Below, piece after piece: positions 8,821 to 18,767 of a stretch of 64,000 nt of DNA. The notes beneath the pieces were generated by a model. The model had not been told where the DNA came from. It did not search any database and saw only the letters and a program-made list of their open reading frames with translations. The position numbers and the translations under genes were made by a program. The stretch is from Clostridia bacterium. Lineage in GTDB: Bacteria > Bacillota > Clostridia > TANB77 > CAG-508. The DNA is taken from positions 1 through 64,000 of the forward strand of contig JAFTJF010000009.1 of NCBI GenBank assembly GCA_017456555.1. Reading direction: 5' to 3'. The first letter of the stretch is position 1; the number at the start of each line of letters is the position of its first letter.

Positions 8821-9543
8821 TTACTTCAGATAGTTAAGCCACTCAAGGATTTGAGCGATAACCATCTGACCTTGTTTTTCGGTTTCTGCGACAAGCGCGG
8901 CAGACTTGCGGAGAGCAGCTTCATTCTCAGCACGCTGTCCAGCGATACTTTCCAAAGTAGCATCTCTCTGCTGTTTTGCTGCTTCAGTTGCTGCCTCAGT
9001 ATCCTTACGAATCTGAGCAATAATTGCAGCAGATCGTGCTTTTTCTTCCTCGATTGCCTGCTCGCTGGCAAGATTTGCCTGAGAAATTGCTTCTGTACAT
9101 GCTGCTTCAGCATCTCTTTCTGCCTGGGCCAGGTTCTGTTCATCAGCAGCTTTTTCCTGCTTAAGGATAGTGGCTTGATTCTTAACCTGTTCGATTGCAG
9201 CCAGAATTGCATCTTTACGCTTGATGCCGTCTTTTTCCAGCTCAGCAGGATCGCAGTGAGCAAAATTGGTCAGAATGTTTCTGATCAACTCATGACTGGC
9301 ATCAGCACCTGTCGTTTCCACAACGGACTGAACGTTGGAAATGTCAGGAAGTTCATCACTGTCAGCTTCTACCTGAGAATCTGCGATGCGCTTCTTGGCC
9401 ATTTCGACAACGTCTTCCCCGCCGGTTTCGGAAACCGATGCTTCGAAGTTTGCCATTTCTTCCGGAGTTGCTTGTGTTTCTGTTTCTGTGTTGCCTCCAT
9501 CTTCGTAAAGAAAACGATTCAGGAATTCTGCGAATTTTGCCAT
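8821..9543 (-). CDS. coiled-coil protein of the TelA cluster
   Basis: The 240-residue protein has a short aromatic N-terminus (MAKFAEFLNRFLYEDGG), an acidic disordered section to about 80, and a long Ala/Glu/Gln-rich coiled coil from about 115 to 225, ending in an amphipathic tail (AQILEWLNYLK). There is no signal or membrane helix. It is the first gene of the operon with the SBP/OmpA protein and is transcribed away from telA from its own promoter. The FLYED element resembles motifs in 5673-6932. A structural or scaffold role beside TelA is an inference from context. The start follows AAAGGAG. Confidence 0.85.
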   Translation of the reverse strand: MAKFAEFLNRFLYEDGGNTETETQATPEEMANFEASVSETGGEDVVEMAKKRIADSQVEADSDELPDISNVQSVVETTGADASHELIRNILTNFAHCDPAELEKDGIKRKDAILAAIEQVKNQATILKQEKAADEQNLAQAERDAEAACTEAISQANLASEQAIEEEKARSAAIIAQIRKDTEAATEAAKQQRDATLESIAGQRAENEAALRKSAALVAETEKQGQMVIAQILEWLNYLK

Positions 9544-9617
9544 GTTGTTTTACTCCTTTCACATGATAAATATAAAGTTTTCAATTTACCCACATATATA
9601 AATATATGCCAGCGATT

Positions 9618-9646
9618 ATTATAACACAATTGAAATATTATGTCAA
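9618..9646 (-). promoter_or_regulatory. consensus sigma-A promoter of the 8821-7117 operon
   Basis: On the minus strand, a perfect TTGACA (9641-9646), a 17-base spacer and a perfect TATAAT (9618-9623). The end of the spacer and the bases after the -10 (GTGTTATAATAAT) are identical to the promoter at 24218-24246. Confidence 0.9.
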
Positions 9647-9695
9647 TTGTATTTGGAATGTTTTGTATTGATTTGCGCCATTTTTAACAATTTCG

Positions 9696-9724
9696 TTGAC
9701 ATAAAGCCATAAATATGATAAAAT
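9696..9724 (+). promoter_or_regulatory. sigma-A promoter of telA
   Basis: TTGACA (9696-9701), 17 bases, TAAAAT (9719-9724), giving a leader of about 70 bases before the telA start. It is divergent from the promoter at 9618-9646, with about 50 bases between the two -35 boxes, so a shared regulator could act on both. Confidence 0.85.
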
Positions 9725-9801
9725 ATGCTAGCTGTAATTTTTACAGTTTATGCACATTGAGTTATTTATAAGAAAATCTATTTATTAGGAGGTCTACTTA
9801 C

Positions 9802-10968
9802 ATGGAAGCAAAAGCAACAAACACTAGTGGAACCGGTTCATCTCTGTTTTCGACAGACATTTTCGCAACTGCACCTGCTCAGCAGGCTGCACAACCTGTA
9901 ACAAAGGAACCTGCTCCTGTGCTGACTAAGGCTGAACAAGATATCTTTAACAGCCTCAAGCCTCAGGAGAAAACGGAACTCGCAAATGTCGTCAAGTCTA
10001 TGGATTTGACCCAGCCCAATTTCACCTCTGAATATGGTAAAGATGTTCGAGTTGGAATTGGAGATGTCAACAAGGAAGCTCTCTCTGTCACCCGTACCAA
10101 GGATCTTGGTAAAGTTGGTACCAGCATGTCCAACCTTATGCTTCAGCTGAAAAAAATCAGTGTTCCGAGCCAGTCCCAGGGACTTTTCGGAAGAGCAAAA
10201 TCCTATGTTGCTCAGCTGAATGCAATGCTTGCTCCTGCTGAGCAAAACGTTGAAAAAGCTGTCGCAATCATGGAAAAGCATCAAGGCCAGTTGGCAGCTG
10301 ACAATCAGTCCTTCGAAGCTCTCTACAATCAGAATCTGGCATATTACAGAGCACTTACTCTCTACATTATCGCTGGTAAGATGAAGCTGGATGAAGAAAG
10401 AAAGACAACTTTGGTTCAGCTTCAGCAGAAAGCTACTCAAAGTGGTGACATGGCAGATGTTGAGGCTTTCAATTCCTATAAATCCAAGTTGGATCGTTTT
10501 GATTCGCTCTTAAGTGAATTTGAAAGCTCCAGAGTTTTGTGTCTGCAGACAGCACCTGCAATTCGTATGGCGCAGGAGAATAACAATCTTCTTATCCAGA
10601 AGTTTGATTTTATCTTCACCACTGCCGTTCCTGCATGGCGCACTCAGATTCATTTGGCTTTGAACATGGAGAATTCCAGACAGGCTGCCAATGCTGCCAA
10701 CGCAGCAATTGACTTCACCAATGAGCTGATTCGTCAGAACGCTGATATGCTGAAGCAGAGCACTATCGATGTTGCCAAACTGTCCCAGAGAGAAATCATC
10801 GAAGGTGATACTCTCGAGTATGCAAACCAGAGACTTATCGAAGGTATCGAAGCTGTTTTCCAGATTCATGCCGAAGGAAAAGCTCTGCGTGAAGCCAACC
10901 GTGAAAGGCGTGCTATGCTGGAAGAAGACCTCAAAAATGAACTTCTTCAGCTTACTGCGCGTCAGTAA
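9802..10968 (+). CDS. telA: TelA-family (toxic anion resistance) protein
   Basis: This is a 388-residue member of the TelA family (PF05816), named for tellurite resistance; its members are linked to resistance to envelope stress and antimicrobials, with unknown mechanism. Evidence is the all-helical C-terminal two thirds with the family pattern: YVAQLNAMLAPAEQNVEKA, then the conserved Trp in TTAVPAWRTQIHLAL, then TNELIRQNADMLKQSTID, and the end with IEGIEAVFQIHAEGKA. The N-terminus is a disordered Ala/Thr/Pro-rich leader (LFSTDIFATAP). The start has AGGAGG nine bases upstream. It diverges from the coiled-coil / SBP-OmpA operon, and all three share the same GC-richer codon use, which suggests one functional unit. 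Confidence 0.92.
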   Translation: MEAKATNTSGTGSSLFSTDIFATAPAQQAAQPVTKEPAPVLTKAEQDIFNSLKPQEKTELANVVKSMDLTQPNFTSEYGKDVRVGIGDVNKEALSVTRTKDLGKVGTSMSNLMLQLKKISVPSQSQGLFGRAKSYVAQLNAMLAPAEQNVEKAVAIMEKHQGQLAADNQSFEALYNQNLAYYRALTLYIIAGKMKLDEERKTTLVQLQQKATQSGDMADVEAFNSYKSKLDRFDSLLSEFESSRVLCLQTAPAIRMAQENNNLLIQKFDFIFTTAVPAWRTQIHLALNMENSRQAANAANAAIDFTNELIRQNADMLKQSTIDVAKLSQREIIEGDTLEYANQRLIEGIEAVFQIHAEGKALREANRERRAMLEEDLKNELLQLTARQ

Positions 10969-11025
10969 CTCGAAAACCAATATACGCTTGCTAAAAGTCG
11001 CTATATGTAACTAACTCAAAACAAG

Positions 11026-11057
11026 AAAGGTGTCGCAATTAATATTGCGGCACCTTT
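11026..11057 (+). terminator. intrinsic terminator of telA
   Basis: A 14-base stem (AAAGGTGTCGCAAT with ATTGCGGCACCTTT, one wobble pair) ends in TTTT, about 60 bases past the telA stop. Confidence 0.9.
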
Positions 11058-11070
11058 TGTTATCTTTAAT

Positions 11071-12814
11071 TTATCCTAAGCTCTCATAATATGAATTATA
11101 TAATTTGGAGTAATAACCACCAGTTTTTAAAAGTTCTTGGTGACTTCCCTGTTCTACTATTGTTCCGGTTATCTAGAACTATAATTTTATCAACATTAAC
11201 TATTGTTGATAATCTATGAGCTATAAAAATTGCTGTTTTTTCTGCTGATAATTTATCAATCGATTTTTGAATTAAGTTTTCTGTATATGTATCTATGTTT
11301 GCAGTTGCTTCATCTAGAATGAATATATCTGGATTGTGAGCAAATATTCTAGCAAATGCTAAAAGTTGTTTTTGTCCTGCTGAATATGATTCTCCACGTT
11401 CTTTTGAAACTTCTTCAATTCCATCTGACAAGCTGTTTACAAAATCTTCAGCTGAAGCCATTTGAATTGCTTTTCTTACATCCTCATCAGACATTTTTTT
11501 ATTTAATTTTATATTATCTTTTATGCTTCTTGCAAAAATAAATGGATCTTGAAGTACAGTTCCTATGTGGCGTCTTAAATCTCTTTTATTTAAAGTTTTA
11601 ATATTTTTTCCGTCTAAAAGTATTTCTCCTTTTTGTACATCATAAAATCTATTTACAAGATTAGTAATAGTAGTTTTTCCAGAGCCTGTTTTTCCAACTA
11701 AAGCAATTGTTTCACCTGGATTAATTGTAAAACTAATATCTTTTAAAATCCAATTATCTTCTTCATAAGCAAACCAAACGTTCTTAAATTCAATCTTACC
11801 TTTTAGATTTTCTATTTTTTCACCAGATTCAAAATCTTCTAAATATTCTTTTTGGTCTAAAATATCATATATTTTATTTATTGAAACAATTGCTTCTTGA
11901 ACAATTTCAATATTGTCAATAGTTCTATTTATTGGTTCAAATAAAGATTTTATATAACTTACAAATATGTAAATTGCACCGACTTCAACAGTAATTCCAA
12001 ACCAATTATTAATTGCAATCAAAATTATTATAGTTATTGCTAAATTTTCAAATAATTTCATTGCACTAGGAAATAATCCCTCAAAAATTGAAGCTGGAAT
12101 TCTTGTTTTTATAAATTCATTTGTTAAATCTTCGCATTCTTTTTGCTTTTCTTTTTGAATATTAAATATTTTTATTAATTTTGCACCATATATAGATTCT
12201 GCTAAAAAAGTATTTATATTAGTTCTAACGACTTTTGAAGCGTCATAAATTTTATTTAAAATAATTGTTAATACAATAGATGTTATTATAACGAATGGTA
12301 ATATAGTAAAGGTTAATAAGCTTAACTTTACACTAAAATAAAGCATTATAATTATTATTGAAATAATAGAAATAACATCTCTAAATATTGTTGCTATAAC
12401 ATCTTTAAAAAGTGCTGAAATATCTTCAACGTCATTTGTTATTCTTACAAACAATTTACCTGCTGGAGTTTTATCATGAAATGTGATATTAGCATCTTGA
12501 GTATATTTATAAATTTTATTTCTCATGGTATAAAGTATTTCTTCACCCATAATATTTGTTTTCATTCTAGATATATAGTCTAAAACGTTTCCTATTATAA
12601 CAAGAGCTAAATAAAATACTCCAATTGTTGTGATTGAAACAAATCCTTTTTCAGCAAGCCCAAGCGTTAAATAATCATCTATTATAACTTTAACAAGGTA
12701 TGGTTTTGTTATTTCTAAAATATCAATAATTATAGATAAAATTGAAACAAAAATAATTGTTTTCATATGTGGTTTTGCTATTTTATAACATCTATCTAAA
12801 GTTTTATTTTTCAT
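11071..12814 (-). pseudogene. ABC exporter half-transporter, frameshifted near its C-terminus
   Basis: This is a type IV (formerly type I) ABC exporter subunit: six membrane helices in the first 300 residues, then an ATPase domain with Walker A GKTGSGKTT, the signature SAGQKQLLAFAR and Walker B FILDEATANID. In the open frame the protein ends wrongly after IIVLDN. One surplus base at 11165-11168 (minus strand ATAACCGGAAC) causes this. Without it the frame reads on as GTIVEQGSHQELLKTGGYY and stops at 11071, giving a normal 580-residue protein. The ATG at 12814 lies seven bases after AGGAGG; the ATG two codons upstream is too close to it. It pairs with 12833-14576. The break is either real or a sequencing error. 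The missing tail follows the H-loop, so even the short form might keep some activity. Confidence 0.85.
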
Positions 12815-12832
12815 ATCCATACCTCCTTTTTA

Positions 12833-14576
12833 TTAATTTAATATTGAATCTTCATCTCTTGAAGATTGTTGATTATAAAATTTATTATATAATCCATTAT
12901 TTTTTAGTAACTCTAAATGAGTTCCTTGTTCTATTATCTTGCCTTTATCTAAAACTATAATATTATTTGCATCTTTGATATCTGAGATTCTATTAGAGAT
13001 TATTATACAAGTTTTTCCTTTTACAAGTTCTTTTATATTTTCTAGTAAAAGTTTTTCTGTTTTATTATCTAATGCTGAAAAAGTATCATCAAAAATTACA
13101 ATATTACTTTTATTTAAAAAAGCTCTTGAAATAACAACTCTTTGTTTTTGTCCTCCAGAAAGGTCTATTCCCCTTTCTCCTATTACTGTATAAATTCCAT
13201 TTTTCATATTTCCAATATCATCAGAAATCATTGACTTTTCCGTGCTTTCTTCTATTTCAGAATCTTCGAAATTTTCTCTAAATAAACTGATATTATCTTT
13301 AATTGTAGTTGAAAATAAGAAATTATCTTGTGTTATATATGATACACTATTTCTTAGTTTTGCAAGCTCTATATTATTAATGTCTGTATTATTAATAAAA
13401 ATTTTTCCATCTTGAACTTGATATAACCTTAATAATAAATTCATTAAAGTAGTTTTTCCACTTCCGATTGTTCCAATTATTCCTAAAGTTTCGCCTTCTT
13501 TTATATCAATAGAAATATTATCTAAAATAATATCCATATTTCCTGGATAATTAAAAGTTAGATTTTTAATAGAAATATCTCCATGAATTCTTTCGTTATT
13601 GCTTATTCCTTCTAATTTTAAATTTTCTTTTTCTAAATTAAATACTTTTTCTAATCTATGGTAAGAAATTATTGCTCTTTCAATTTTTGATATTATACCT
13701 GGAAGCCAGAATAATGGTGTAAAAAACAAGTCAATGTAACCAGTAAAAGCAACTAAATCACCTATTGAAATTGTTTTATTTAATACTAATCTAGAACCAT
13801 ATAAAATAGTTATTCCATAGCAAAAACCAAAGCAAATCATAACTGTACTAGATAATAGAGTTGAATAAATGTCAACTGCAATATTGCTCATCTTTAATAA
13901 TTTGTTTTTCTTAATGAATTTTTTTAATTGATTATTTTCTCCTGAATAAGCTTTTGTTGTTCTAATTGCATCTGTACTTTCTTGTACATATTCAGATAAT
14001 TTTGTAAAATGTTTTTGCGATTTTTTAAAACTTTTTTCGACATATTTTTTTAATATTATTACTAAACAAAGAGTAATAAATATTGGACAAAGAGCGGCAA
14101 TAGAAAGTTTTAAATCTACTCCGAATCATTGTGTAAGTTGCAATTATGAATATAAAAACAACTCTACTAGCATGAGATAAAACTCTATAAGTTGCTCCTC
14201 TTATTTCACCTATGTCTTTTACAAAATATGACATAAGTTCACCATTTTTTATATCTTGAATACTAGATAATTTTATTTTTAGAAAGTGGTCAAAAAGCTT
14301 ATCTCTTAAGCCTTTTTCTACTTGTCTAGTTACATAAGCAAGCATATATTTCCAAATAATTCTTGTTATCATAAAAACAAAACTTACTATTAATAAAAGT
14401 ATTATATTATTAATAATTAAACTTCTGTTTTGTTCTATATTTGCTAGTAAATCTATTACTTCACCAAGTATTTTTGAAGGGCAAGTTAAAAGATATACAT
14501 TTATAGCTACTAAACATATTATTATAAACATTTTAAATGCAAGTTTTTTATATATTGATTTTATAATTTCTTTCAT
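12833..14576 (-). pseudogene. ABC exporter half-transporter, frameshifted in the membrane domain
   Basis: This is the partner subunit of 11071-12814 and lies 18 bases upstream in the same operon. The start at 14576 follows AGGAGG. The N-terminal fragment runs in frame to about 14125 (TYTMI), then shifts. In the adjoining frame the sequence continues as FGVDLKLSIAALCPIF through LSEYVQESTDAIRTTKAY and joins the long downstream frame beginning at 13891. Removing one base gives 1743 bases, exactly 580 residues and a stop. The ATPase domain has GTIGSGKTT, LSGGQKQRVVISRA and a Walker B of IVIFDDTFSALD. The pair resembles heterodimeric exporters that pump drugs, lipids or peptides. As written, the two fragments could not make a working subunit. 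Confidence 0.85.
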
Positions 14577-14678
14577 CTCTTCCCTCCTTTTAATTTTTAT
14601 CCTATTAAATTTTATCAAACACAAAATCTTAAGTCAACACAGTAAATAAAGGTATTTCAATAATTTTATAATAAAAAA

Positions 14679-14731
14679 CCGCTTTCAAATTATAGATTTA
14701 TGAAAATCATAAATTAACAATTGAAAACGGC
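14679..14731 (-). terminator. terminator of rho
   Basis: Long hairpin: on the minus strand CCGTTTTCAATT pairs with AATTTGAAAGCGG and is followed by six T. It begins a few bases past the rho stop codon. Confidence 0.75.
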
Positions 14732-14738
14732 ATTTAAT

Positions 14739-16043
14739 TTAATTTTTATTTAGAGAATTACTTAATATTTCGATAAATTCTTTATTATTTTTAGTTTTCA
14801 TCATTTGGTTAATTAATCTTTCTGTAAAATCTGCTGTAGATAGATTAGAAAAGTTTTTTCTAATTGCATTTACAGTTTCATATTCTTGCTTAGTTAAAAG
14901 TAATTCATCTCTTCTAGTTCCTGATTTATTAACATCAATAGCTGGAAATACTCTTTTTTCTGAAAGGCTTCTGTCTAAGAATACTTCCATATTTCCTGTT
15001 CCTTTAAATTCTTCAAAAATAACTTCATCCATTCTACTTCCTGTATCTACTAAAGCTGTTCCTAAAACTGTTAAACTTCCAGCATCCTCAGTGTTTCTAG
15101 CAGCACCAAAGAAACGTTTTGGTTTATGAAGAGCTGCAGGATCAAATCCTCCTGATAAAGTTCTTCCAGATGATGGAATAACTAAGTTATAAGCTCTTGC
15201 AAGACGTGTTATACTATCTAGTAATACTACAACATCTTTATTTTGTTCTGTTAATCTTTTAGCTCTTTCTATAACCATTTCAGCAACTTTAACATGGTGT
15301 TCTGGTTGTTCGTCAAAAGTAGAATAAATTACATCTCCTTTTATTGAACGTTTCATTTCAGTTACTTCTTCTGGTCTTTCATCTATTAATAAAACTATTA
15401 GATATACTTCAGGATTGTTAGCTGTTATACTATTAGCTATTTTCTTTAGAATTGTTGTTTTTCCAGCTTTTGGTGGTGCAACAATCATTCCTCTTTGACC
15501 TTTTCCAATTGGTGACATTAAATCCATAAGTCTCATTGTATAATCATTAGAAGTTATTTCTAATTTTAACTTTTCTACTGGATATATTGGTGTTAGATCA
15601 TCAAATGAAGTTCTTTTCATTGCTTTTTCTGGATGTTCTCCATTTACTTCTCCAACAAATATAAGTGCTGGAAATCTTTCTCCTTCTTTTGGTGTTCTTT
15701 TAATACCTTTTACCATATCTCCAGTATCTAGTTTAAATCTTCTTATTTGAACTGGTGAAACATATACGTCTTTATTTGTAGATAAATAATTATCACCTCT
15801 TAAAAAACCATATCCGTCTGGTAATAATTCTAAAATTCCTTCTACATATTCATCATCTTCACTAGTTAGTTTATATTCAACTTCTTGTACAGGTTCTTCA
15901 ACAAATGTTTCTTCTTTTTTTGAATTATAATTTTCTAATATTTTTTCAATTAATTCAGACTTTTTTAACTTAGAAACATTAGGAATTCCCTTATCTTTTG
16001 CTAGATTTCTTAAATCAATAAGAGATAAGCTTTCTAATTCCAT
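14739..16043 (-). CDS. rho: transcription termination factor Rho
   Basis: This is the hexameric RNA helicase that ends transcription at factor-dependent sites. The 434 residues contain the Rho N-terminal helical domain ([14 protein letters not shown]), a cold-shock-like RNA-binding domain with [10 protein letters not shown] (74-83), Walker [10 protein letters not shown] (189-197), Walker [17 protein letters not shown], and the C-terminal RNA-binding loops (GRTLSGGFD). The start follows AGGGGG. It is followed by its own terminator and preceded, across about 120 bases, by divIC. No anomaly is visible. Confidence 0.98.
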   Translation of the reverse strand: MELESLSLIDLRNLAKDKGIPNVSKLKKSELIEKILENYNSKKEETFVEEPVQEVEYKLTSEDDEYVEGILELLPDGYGFLRGDNYLSTNKDVYVSPVQIRRFKLDTGDMVKGIKRTPKEGERFPALIFVGEVNGEHPEKAMKRTSFDDLTPIYPVEKLKLEITSNDYTMRLMDLMSPIGKGQRGMIVAPPKAGKTTILKKIANSITANNPEVYLIVLLIDERPEEVTEMKRSIKGDVIYSTFDEQPEHHVKVAEMVIERAKRLTEQNKDVVVLLDSITRLARAYNLVIPSSGRTLSGGFDPAALHKPKRFFGAARNTEDAGSLTVLGTALVDTGSRMDEVIFEEFKGTGNMEVFLDRSLSEKRVFPAIDVNKSGTRRDELLLTKQEYETVNAIRKNFSNLSTADFTERLINQMMKTKNNKEFIEILSNSLNKN

Positions 16044-16166
16044 AAAATGGCCCCCTTTAATATTTATATAATTTTAATTTTCTTGGAAATCTTATTTAGA
16101 AATAAATTAAGAAATTAAAAAAAGTAATTTAATATAACATTAAATTACTCAAAACAAATTAAAAGA

Positions 16167-16445
16167 TTATTTGCTAATGTCTACAAAAACAATTTCATTA
16201 GGCAAATACATATCAAGTTCTTCTCTAGCAACTTTTTCGATATATTCTTCTGAATTAACGTTTTCTTGAGTTGCTAATAATTCTTCTTCTTTTTCTTTTA
16301 ATTCTTCAATTTGAGCTGAATAGTGTGAGATATCTTCTTTGTATGAATTTAATGTTGCTTGTTGATTTACAAATGTAAATATAGAATAAACAACAAGTAC
16401 AATTAATATTAAGTTCATTATTTTATTGATTTTAAAAATATTCAT
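16167..16445 (-). CDS. divIC: DivIC/FtsL-type septum formation protein
   Basis: A small bitopic division protein. One membrane helix (about 9-27, NLILIVLVVYSIFTFV) is followed by a coiled coil (QIEELKEKEEELLATQ) and the short conserved tail YIEKVAREELDMYLPNE that marks the DivIC/septum-formation-initiator family. It stabilises the division complex FtsB/FtsL/FtsQ outside the membrane. I place the start at 16445: the ATG five codons upstream overlaps the GGAG that serves as ribosome binding site for the inner ATG. It sits downstream of yabQ, as in spore-forming Firmicutes. Confidence 0.92.
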   Translation of the reverse strand: MNIFKINKIMNLILIVLVVYSIFTFVNQQATLNSYKEDISHYSAQIEELKEKEEELLATQENVNSEEYIEKVAREELDMYLPNEIVFVDISK

Positions 16446-16495
16446 CCTAAGTATCTCCATTACTATTTTTCTATAATTATTATTCTACAAAAATA

Positions 16496-16882
16496 TTAAA
16501 AATCCTTCTTTTCCTTCTGTTTATTGAGTTTTATAATATTTTTGTAACATTTGTAAGGAATTTTTAATATTTTTTTACATATTTTTACAAATACAAGAAA
16601 AATTATAACACACAAATCGCTTATTGTCAAAAGATAAATTAAAGCACCGAAAAAAATACCTAGAAAAAGAAATAAACGTACTTCCCCACCATTTAACTTT
16701 ATAATTGATGTTATTATTAGCATCCCTGAAAATACTAAAAATATTATGTCTTGAATTAATGTAGAAAAATCAGAAATTTTAAAAGATTTTCTTATAACTC
16801 TAAAGAAATCAAAGACAATTCCTAAAACAACTCCTATAATAAAAAAGAAAATAAAAATTTGTTCTTGAGAATATAATTGCAT
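16496..16882 (-). CDS. yabQ: spore cortex biosynthesis membrane protein YabQ
   Basis: A 128-residue integral membrane protein needed in Bacillus for the spore cortex. It begins with the typical YSQEQIFIFFFIIGVVLG, has about four membrane helices and the DFFRVIRK motif, and ends in a basic tail. It lies between yabP and divIC, the standard order in endospore formers, nine bases downstream of yabP. It supports the view that the organism or its ancestors sporulate. Confidence 0.92.
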   Translation of the reverse strand: MQLYSQEQIFIFFFIIGVVLGIVFDFFRVIRKSFKISDFSTLIQDIIFLVFSGMLIITSIIKLNGGEVRLFLFLGIFFGALIYLLTISDLCVIIFLVFVKICKKILKIPYKCYKNIIKLNKQKEKKDF

Positions 16883-16891
16883 ATCTTAACC

Positions 16892-17182
16892 TCATTTAAA
16901 AATTTTGCTTAATATTCCTTTATTTTTCTTCGTACCTATATTAGATGCATCTGAATAACTTAAACTCGCTATTTTTCCATCTACAGTAAAATCAGAAGTA
17001 TCTAAACTTAGTTTATTAATCTTTAAATTTTCACCTTTTATTGTAAGAAGTCCTAATTCTGTTTCTATAATAATAATCTGATCATCAAAACTAAATACAT
17101 CAACAATTCCAGTTATATTAAGCTTTTCTCTATTTTCTAATACAATATTTTGAAAAGAACTTGTTTTTCTATTATCCTCCAT
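16892..17182 (-). CDS. yabP: sporulation protein YabP
   Basis: A small soluble beta-rich protein of the YabP/YqfC family, which works with YabQ in cortex formation. The core LNITGIVDVFSFDDQIIIIE and ETELGLLTIKGENLKI is family-typical. The frame is open further upstream from a TTG at 17197, but GGAGG lies eight bases before the ATG at 17182, so I use that. It is the first gene of the yabP-yabQ-divIC run, with the lysC terminator upstream. Confidence 0.92.
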   Translation of the reverse strand: MEDNRKTSSFQNIVLENREKLNITGIVDVFSFDDQIIIIETELGLLTIKGENLKINKLSLDTSDFTVDGKIASLSYSDASNIGTKKNKGILSKIFK

Positions 17183-17346
17183 ATCTCTTACCTCCAATAA
17201 TTTATATAAATATATTTATTCGAGAATCCTTATAATATAACTTTATAATTAAAATTTATTTTAAGGTAATTAAAATCATTAAATTTTCGCGTTTTATTGT
17301 AAGAAATCTTAGTTCTGTTTATGTAATTGCTTGTATTTAATTTGTG

Positions 17347-17380
17347 CAAAAAAATCCTTTAGCATTTAAACTAAAGGATT
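17347..17380 (-). terminator. intrinsic terminator of lysC
   Basis: A perfect ten-base stem (AATCCTTTAG / CTAAAGGATT) is followed by a T-run on the minus strand. A second, weaker hairpin (AATCGCCG / CGACGATT, near 17403-17437) lies between it and the lysC stop. Confidence 0.85.
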
Positions 17381-17442
17381 TATATATGTTCAAACATATA
17401 TAATCGCCGGTGCAAAATTTCAATTTCGACGACGATTTAATT

Positions 17443-18651
17443 TTACTCTACAAAGAATTTTTTGTGAATTGCTTTTACTGCCAAATCAGCATCTTTGGAA
17501 TCTACTAAGACAGATATTTTTATTTCAGAAGTTGTTATCATATAAATATTAATATTATTTTCAGATAGTGCTTCAAACATATCTGCAGCCACTCCTGGTT
17601 TATTTGCAACTCCTACTCCAATTATAGTTACTTTAGACAAATTTTCATTATGAAGAATTTCTTTTATTCCAAGATTTTCTTTGTTAGTATCTAAAATGTT
17701 TAAAGTATCTTTTAAATCATTCTTTTTTACTGTAAAAGCAATATCTTTTGTAAGCTCTTCTTTAAAAGATTGAGATATTACATCTACATTTATATTATTG
17801 TTTGCTAAAACTTTAAATAATTGATAAGTTCTTGATATTTTATTTTCAAGTCCTACTACTGTTACCTTTGAAATATTATCATCTTTAGCAACACCATTAA
17901 TAACCAAATCTTCTAAATTTTTATTATTTACTAATGTTCCAAGATTACTTTTTTCAAAAGTTGATTTTACATAGATTGGAACATTATATTTTTTTCCAAT
18001 TTCAACACACCTATTATGAAGCACTTTTGCTCCCATGCTTGCCATTTCAAGCATTTCATCATAAGAAATTGAATCAATTTTTTTTACATTTTCTACGATT
18101 CTTGGATCTGTTGTATATACTCCATCAACATCTGTAAAAATATCGCATCTTTCAGCATTTAAACTTGCTGCTAATGCAACTGCAGTGGTGTCTGATCCAC
18201 CTCTACCAAACGTTGTTATGTTTCCATTTTCATCAATTCCTTGAAAACCTGCAATTATAACAATATTACCAGCTGCAAGATACTCTTCGATTGTTGTATT
18301 ATGAATATATCTTATTCTGCTATTTGTAAAATCACTATTTGTTATAATTGGAACTTGCCATCCTGTTAAAGAAACTGCTTTATAATTTTTTTCTATTAAT
18401 AGCATTGCAAGTTTTGATATTGTTATTTGTTCTCCAGTTGATACAAGAACATCGTGTTCTCTTTTATCCGGATTTTTAGATAATTCTGCTTCTTCTGAAA
18501 TTAACTTATCAGTAGTTTTCCCTTGAGCAGAAACCACTACTACAACTTTATTACCTTTCTTTACCTCTTTAATAATTTGTTCTGTAACTAATTCTAACCT
18601 TTCTTTATTGGCAACAGAACTACCGCCAAATTTTTGTACAATTATACTCAT
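17443..18651 (-). CDS. lysC: aspartokinase
   Basis: Phosphorylates L-aspartate, the first step towards lysine, diaminopimelate, threonine and methionine. The N-terminal kinase domain has VQKFGGSSVAN, STGEQITISKLAM, TFGRGGSDTTAVALAASL and DVDGVYTTDPRIV. Two ACT domains follow (VTVVGLENKISRTYQLF and VTIIGVGVANKPGVAAD), so feedback by amino acids is likely. Its length of about 400 residues fits the monofunctional Firmicute enzyme. The start at 18651 follows GGAG; the ATG four codons earlier overlaps that site. I see no lysine riboswitch in the short upstream region. Confidence 0.97.
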   Translation of the reverse strand: MSIIVQKFGGSSVANKERLELVTEQIIKEVKKGNKVVVVVSAQGKTTDKLISEEAELSKNPDKREHDVLVSTGEQITISKLAMLLIEKNYKAVSLTGWQVPIITNSDFTNSRIRYIHNTTIEEYLAAGNIVIIAGFQGIDENGNITTFGRGGSDTTAVALAASLNAERCDIFTDVDGVYTTDPRIVENVKKIDSISYDEMLEMASMGAKVLHNRCVEIGKKYNVPIYVKSTFEKSNLGTLVNNKNLEDLVINGVAKDDNISKVTVVGLENKISRTYQLFKVLANNNINVDVISQSFKEELTKDIAFTVKKNDLKDTLNILDTNKENLGIKEILHNENLSKVTIIGVGVANKPGVAADMFEALSENNINIYMITTSEIKISVLVDSKDADLAVKAIHKKFFVE

Positions 18652-18727
18652 TGATGTCTCCATTTTATAATGTAATAGTAAATTTTAAATTTAAAAAATA
18701 CTATTGTAGAAACTTTTTGTTAATAAG

Positions 18728-18757
18728 AAAAAAGTACTTCTAAAAATTAGAAGCACC
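18728..18757 (-). terminator. intrinsic terminator of the 43-residue gene
   Basis: The stem GTGCTTCTA / TAGAAGTAC with a five-base loop is followed by six T on the minus strand, a dozen bases after the small gene. Confidence 0.85.
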
Positions 18758-18767
18758 TTCTTAAAAT

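Noticed and set aside
8851..9624. A 257-codon plus-strand frame opposite the coiled-coil gene
   Set aside because: Cys/Phe/Leu/Ser-rich antisense of an Ala/Glu-rich coiled coil; no binding site and it covers the promoter of the real gene.
9838..10980. Two minus-strand frames (200 and 156 codons) opposite telA
   Set aside because: Antisense shadows of a GC-richer gene without binding sites or domain patterns.
17403..17437. Possible riboswitch or RNA element after lysC
   Set aside because: Only a short imperfect hairpin downstream of the gene; a lysine riboswitch would be upstream and much larger.
16167..18663. ATGGAG in-frame starts four to five codons before lysC and divIC
   Set aside because: In each case the GGAG is the ribosome binding site of the next ATG, so the upstream start would have none of its own.
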